NCBI RefSeq assembly: GCF_003852315.1
Contig: NZ_CP027762.1
Location: 4,259,501-4,323,500 of the forward strand
Origin: Pseudomonas sp. LBUM920
Lineage (GTDB): Bacteria > Pseudomonadota > Gammaproteobacteria > Pseudomonadales > Pseudomonadaceae
Direction: 5' to 3'
DNA: 64,000 nucleotides
A program made the translations under genes and the position numbers. The notes beneath the pieces were generated by a model, which ran no database searches, was not told the DNA's origin, and saw only the letters and a program-made list of their open reading frames with translations. Shown here one piece after another: positions 61,257-64,000 of the stretch. Position 1 is the stretch's first letter. Every line of letters begins with the position of its first letter.

Positions 61257-61745
61257 TCAGGCTTTCACGTTCTGCCGGATGTTCCAGCCAAACTTCACCG
61301 GCCCACCGTCCTTGCCGCCATCGGCTTTCTGCGGTTGGTAACTGACGTCGACGGTGGCGAAATTCAAGGCGAAACTGTCGTGCAGTACATCGGCGCCGTT
61401 TTCAGCACTCGTGCTGTAGGACACCACCATGACCTCCTTCAGGGTGATCACCAGATACTCCACCGGGCTCGCGCCTCCCGCCTTGCGCACCACCAGTTTC
61501 GCCTCCGGATAATGCTTGCCGCTGGCGCAGGCCATCATCAGGTTAGGGCTGGATTTATCCAGCGGCTTTGTCAGGTTCAAGTTGGCAATAGTGACCTTGC
61601 CCGCACCGCCGCCCGTACCGCTGTGCATCGAACCTGACTGCGACATTCCCCACGCCCAGTGGGTGATATCGATCTCGTCGCGATGGGCTTGATCCCTTGA
61701 CTCACCCTTGATGTCGCCCAGCTTCAAAAACATATCGACGGCCAT
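61257..61745 (-). CDS. hcp: type VI secretion tube protein Hcp (Hcp1 type)
   Basis: This 162-residue protein closely follows Hcp1 of P. aeruginosa: MAVDMFLKLGDIKGES at the start, WAWGMSQSGSMHSGTGGGAG, NLMMACASGKHYPEAKLVVR, YLVITLKEV and YQPQKADGGKDGGPVKFGWN near the end. Hcp hexamers form the T6SS inner tube, and their lumen can carry small effectors. No other T6SS structural gene is in the window, so this is an orphan hcp. Orphan hcp genes often adjoin effector genes; here a divergent unknown pair begins 185 bp away. Confidence 0.95.
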   Translation of the reverse strand: MAVDMFLKLGDIKGESRDQAHRDEIDITHWAWGMSQSGSMHSGTGGGAGKVTIANLNLTKPLDKSSPNLMMACASGKHYPEAKLVVRKAGGASPVEYLVITLKEVMVVSYSTSAENGADVLHDSFALNFATVDVSYQPQKADGGKDGGPVKFGWNIRQNVKA

Positions 61746-61930
61746 GTTTGCTCCCTGCCTTGGTGTGCGTTGGTAGTGACGTGGGCGCACTTTTTCTTAG
61801 CCACCACGCTGCACGCAAGACGCCAAAGCGGGATAGAGACGCACCCCACTTGAATTGGCGAACCTTCCGACATTCATAGGTGCCTGCTGGTCTTTACGCT
61901 CTCGACTCCCACAAAAACCAGGCGTTAAGG

Positions 61931-62845
61931 ATGACTGCGTCCCTGTTGAAAGACGGTTTCCCCTCGGCTCACCGCACCACGCGTCAGCGGATTGAAAGCA
62001 GTATTGATTTGCGTCGGCTGTTTTTTGCCATTGATACCGACCCGGGGCTGATTGGCGCGGGCGTGGTGTACATCGATGAGACGTTCAACGTGGTGATACT
62101 GCGTGAGTTTCAGGCGGTATGCAGCGTGGTGCCGAAGAAGCTGGTGTTGCGCGAGGCGCCTCGCTATGTCGGGCCTGCGGAGTTCAAGCGGATGTTGGAG
62201 CATGAACCTCGGGAGTCGAGGTTGGTGGCGCAGGCGCTGAATACGGCAGCCACTTGTACGGGTGCGTTGTTGAGCTGGATGGTAGTTTCGAGTGGAATTG
62301 CGTTAATACCGTTTTCAGCGGGAGCGAGTACGGCTATTACGTTTATTGGCCAGGCTGCCTTGGCAGCCAGTCTCGCCCAATGTTTTATCGGCGTTGGTAG
62401 AACCGGCGCTGAGTTGATTGCTCCGCAAATTCTTGATCGTCTCGACAACGAGGTTTGGTATGAGGCCGCTACCTCTGTGCTGGATGGCGTCGCTTTACTT
62501 GGAATTGGAACATCAGCCCTGACGACAGTCAAAGCCATTAATGTCAGTACCAGGGTAACGGGTAAACCCCTCAGACAAATACTCAAAGGGCTTACGCGAC
62601 AAGAGCGGGTAAAAATCAACGATGAATTGCTCAGAATCAACGACCCGCGACTGACGACGAAACTACTCAAGTTGAAACAAGCTGCTGGCACCGCTTCCAA
62701 GCGCATCAGTGCGACACACATGCAACGTGCCACAGCCACTCACATAAGGGATGCATGCGCGGGAATACTGGGGATAACCAGCAGCGCAATGTCAGGGAAC
62801 GTCAAGACCCTCGCTATTGGTATCTACGAGGAAGTCAGACCGTGA
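61931..62845 (+). CDS. unknown protein with hydrophobic hairpins, candidate T6SS effector
   Basis: I do not recognise this 304-residue protein. Its N-terminal ~100 residues are soluble and mixed (SIDLRRLFFAIDTDPGLIGA, then VVYIDETFNVVILREF). A central hydrophobic part (about 104-127, 129-155 and 182-201) has Ala/Gly-rich helices such as ALIPFSAGASTAITFIGQAA, and the C-terminal third is basic and helical (LKLKQAAGTASKRISATHMQ). There is no signal peptide. Codon and base use are less GC-rich than the neighbours. Position next to hcp and coupling to a four-TM membrane protein suggest a membrane-acting T6SS toxin. Start ATG 61931 was chosen; GTG 61880 in frame would add 17 residues. Confidence 0.7.
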   Translation: MTASLLKDGFPSAHRTTRQRIESSIDLRRLFFAIDTDPGLIGAGVVYIDETFNVVILREFQAVCSVVPKKLVLREAPRYVGPAEFKRMLEHEPRESRLVAQALNTAATCTGALLSWMVVSSGIALIPFSAGASTAITFIGQAALAASLAQCFIGVGRTGAELIAPQILDRLDNEVWYEAATSVLDGVALLGIGTSALTTVKAINVSTRVTGKPLRQILKGLTRQERVKINDELLRINDPRLTTKLLKLKQAAGTASKRISATHMQRATATHIRDACAGILGITSSAMSGNVKTLAIGIYEEVRP

Positions 62846-63411
62846 AAAAGCAGCGAGCTCAAAAAGCCCTGGAAAAAATGGGTTACAGCAATCAACCCGC
62901 TCTTGACTGGAAAAACATGAGCGCAGAAAACTTCCATTATTCAGTTTTCTACTTAGAAGACCCTCGTTTATTGCGCAAACGCTACACACCCGTCATTGCT
63001 GGATGGATGCTTGCCGGCGGGTTCTCAATTGCACTGACCGGTTTGCTGGTATTGGTCACCTATCTTTCCAGTGCACCGGACGATACAACGTTGCGAAATT
63101 GGTTTTTTTCCTGGCTGGCAATCACTGTAGTGTTTGGTATCGCCAAAGCTAGAGTGCTGTACGGTCACATTCATTGGATCTGGATTCATGTCGGCGTATA
63201 CAGCATCTGTTTTATGGTCTCACTGGCCTCAATCATCTACGCCCCCAATATTTACCTCTACTCCACAGCCCTCCTCTGCCCCTTGATCGGCCTACTGATC
63301 CTCAACAGCCACCGCTGCCGCGAACTCCGTCACAAGATGGTAGAACTCCGCCATAAACGCGAAGCCATCATCGCGACCCTGAAAAAACAGGGTCGCTGGA
63401 AATGGTGGTAA
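62842..63411 (+). CDS. four-TM membrane protein, candidate immunity partner
   Basis: This 189-residue protein is unrecognised. A GTG start at 62842 overlaps the preceding stop (GTGA), so the two genes are coupled. Four membrane helices are visible: about 51-75 (VIAGWMLAGGFSIALTGLLV), 86-107, 112-133 and 139-155. The N-terminus is cytosolic and basic; the C-terminal tail is strongly basic (RHKMVELRHKREA to GRWKWW). Small inner-membrane proteins downstream of membrane-targeting T6SS effectors often give immunity, so that role is inferred here. The DNA is less GC-rich than the flanks. The last codons form a 9-bp hairpin (63373-63396). Confidence 0.72.
   Translation: MKKQRAQKALEKMGYSNQPALDWKNMSAENFHYSVFYLEDPRLLRKRYTPVIAGWMLAGGFSIALTGLLVLVTYLSSAPDDTTLRNWFFSWLAITVVFGIAKARVLYGHIHWIWIHVGVYSICFMVSLASIIYAPNIYLYSTALLCPLIGLLILNSHRCRELRHKMVELRHKREAIIATLKKQGRWKWW
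63373..63396. terminator. hairpin within the 3' end of the four-TM gene
   Basis: GCGACCCTG (63373-63381) pairs perfectly with CAGGGTCGC (63388-63396), with a loop of six A. No T run follows on either strand, so termination is uncertain. It lies between converging genes and 15 bp before the stop. Confidence 0.4.
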
Positions 63412-63415
63412 TCCC

Positions 63416-64000
63416 CTATCCGACTGCCTGCAACACCTCAGGCGCAGGCTCGGCGCGCGCCGCGGTGTACCGATTTACCGGCACCGGCAAGCCCAAGTGC
63501 CCGCGCAAGGTGCTGTGGCTGTACTCAGTGCGAAACAACCCGCGATCACGCAACAACGGCAACACTTGATCGGTGAAGCGCGCAAAGTCCTCCGGCGCGC
63601 CCACGTGGATATTGAAACCGTCCACCGCCTCTTCGACAAACCAGCGTTCGATCTCGTCCGCCACGGTTTTGGGTGAACCGACAAAACTGGAGAACGGCTT
63701 GGCGAAGCGCAGCGCCGCCTGGCGCAAGGTCAGCCCTTGATCGCGGGCGACTTGCTTGATGTTCTCGGCATGCCCGCGATAGCCATTGCTGCCCAGGTCA
63801 CCCAGGTCAGGAAACGGCTCATCCAGCGCGTACTGCGTGAAGTCGTGGTAGTTGAACGGCCGACCCAATTGCACCAGCGCCTTGTGCAAGTCCAGCTCGC
63901 CGTTGCGTTCACGGTCGATGGCCTGGGCCTGTTCGTCGGTGTCGGCAATGATCGGCGAGATGCCGGGCAGGATGGTCACGTGGTCGGGGTTGCGCCCGGC
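63416..64000 (-). CDS. LLM-class flavin monooxygenase, NtaA/SnaA type, C-terminal part only
   Basis: About 194 residues of the C-terminus are inside the window; the start lies beyond the right edge. The piece TILPGISPIIADTDEQAQAI aligns with KILPGVTPFIADTREQAQAL of the monooxygenase at 11316, and VADEIERWFVEEAVDGFNIH and LRDRGLFRTEYSHSTLRGHL, then GLPVPVNRY, match the NtaA/SnaA/DszA C-terminus. It needs FMNH2 from a partner reductase; the substrate is unknown. It is convergent with the four-TM gene, 4 bp apart. Confidence 0.9.
   Translation of the reverse strand, partial: AGRNPDHVTILPGISPIIADTDEQAQAIDRERNGELDLHKALVQLGRPFNYHDFTQYALDEPFPDLGDLGSNGYRGHAENIKQVARDQGLTLRQAALRFAKPFSSFVGSPKTVADEIERWFVEEAVDGFNIHVGAPEDFARFTDQVLPLLRDRGLFRTEYSHSTLRGHLGLPVPVNRYTAARAEPAPEVLQAVG

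Noticed and set aside
61257..61745. Complete T6SS locus
   Set aside because: No sheath, baseplate, VgrG or ClpV genes are in the window; only hcp and the candidate pair are present.
1..64000. rRNA or tRNA genes
   Set aside because: I saw no cloverleaf with a conserved T-arm and no rRNA-like stretch in the intergenic gaps; this was by eye, so a tRNA scan would settle it.

Overview
This is a GC-rich, gene-dense Pseudomonas chromosome segment, most like the P. fluorescens group. The evidence is the REP elements ending in GGGAGC / GCTCCC, a two-module NRPS of the viscosin/massetolide type flanked by a LuxR regulator and a NodT-type outer-membrane protein, an Hcp1-type T6SS protein, and clusters of luciferase-like monooxygenases. 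Both edges cut genes: an alpha/beta hydrolase on the left and an NtaA/SnaA-type monooxygenase on the right.

Layout. (1) 1-17.7 kb is a nutrient-scavenging region. On the minus strand it has a peptide/opine-type ABC importer (binding protein, two permeases, fused double ATPase) followed by a hydrolase. It also has a TPR protein, a P1-family (DmpA/NylC-like) self-cleaving hydrolase, and a plus-strand operon of a TonB receptor, five flavin monooxygenases and a secreted SurE-like nucleotidase. Four near-consensus sigma-54 promoters face the four transcription units, so this looks like one RpoN-dependent regulon. Organosulfur use is the likeliest role, by inference. (2) 17.7-19.2 kb is non-coding: six REP doublets at an exact 131-bp period, enclosed by a ~325-bp inverted repeat. 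(3) 19.2-28.2 kb holds the first NRPS gene of a probable split cyclic-lipopeptide pathway (Leu, then probably Glu/Gln, no thioesterase), its divergent LuxR regulator and an outer-membrane factor. (4) 28.2-45.7 kb is mixed metabolism: a PQQ-type sugar dehydrogenase lipoprotein, a PNPOx-fold protein, two overlapping LysR genes, a GST, a LysR next to a gntP-idnO-idnD gluconate/idonate operon, FetAB-like ABC genes, an aldo/keto reductase, a DUF1835 protein, a catalase-family protein and a YdeP-type molybdoenzyme. (5) 45.6-60.2 kb is a chaperone-usher (Cup) fimbrial locus with its own phosphorelay: pseudo-receiver, chaperone, adhesin, hybrid kinase, REC-EAL protein, hybrid kinase with HPt, LuxR response regulator, pilin, chaperone, usher. 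The regulator order matches the PvrS-PvrR-RcsC-RcsB set linked to cupD in P. aeruginosa PA14. A palindrome close to the enterobacterial RcsAB box recurs before the chaperone, the first kinase and the pilin. (6) 60.4-64 kb has an acid-phosphatase lipoprotein, an orphan hcp1, and a divergent pair of unrecognised genes (a protein with hydrophobic hairpins and a four-TM partner overlapping it by 4 bp) that look like a T6SS effector and immunity pair.

The best candidates for something undescribed are the hcp-linked pair at 61.9-63.4 kb, the sigma-54 monooxygenase/transport regulon, and the rearranged fimbrial locus with its repeated Rcs-like operators.
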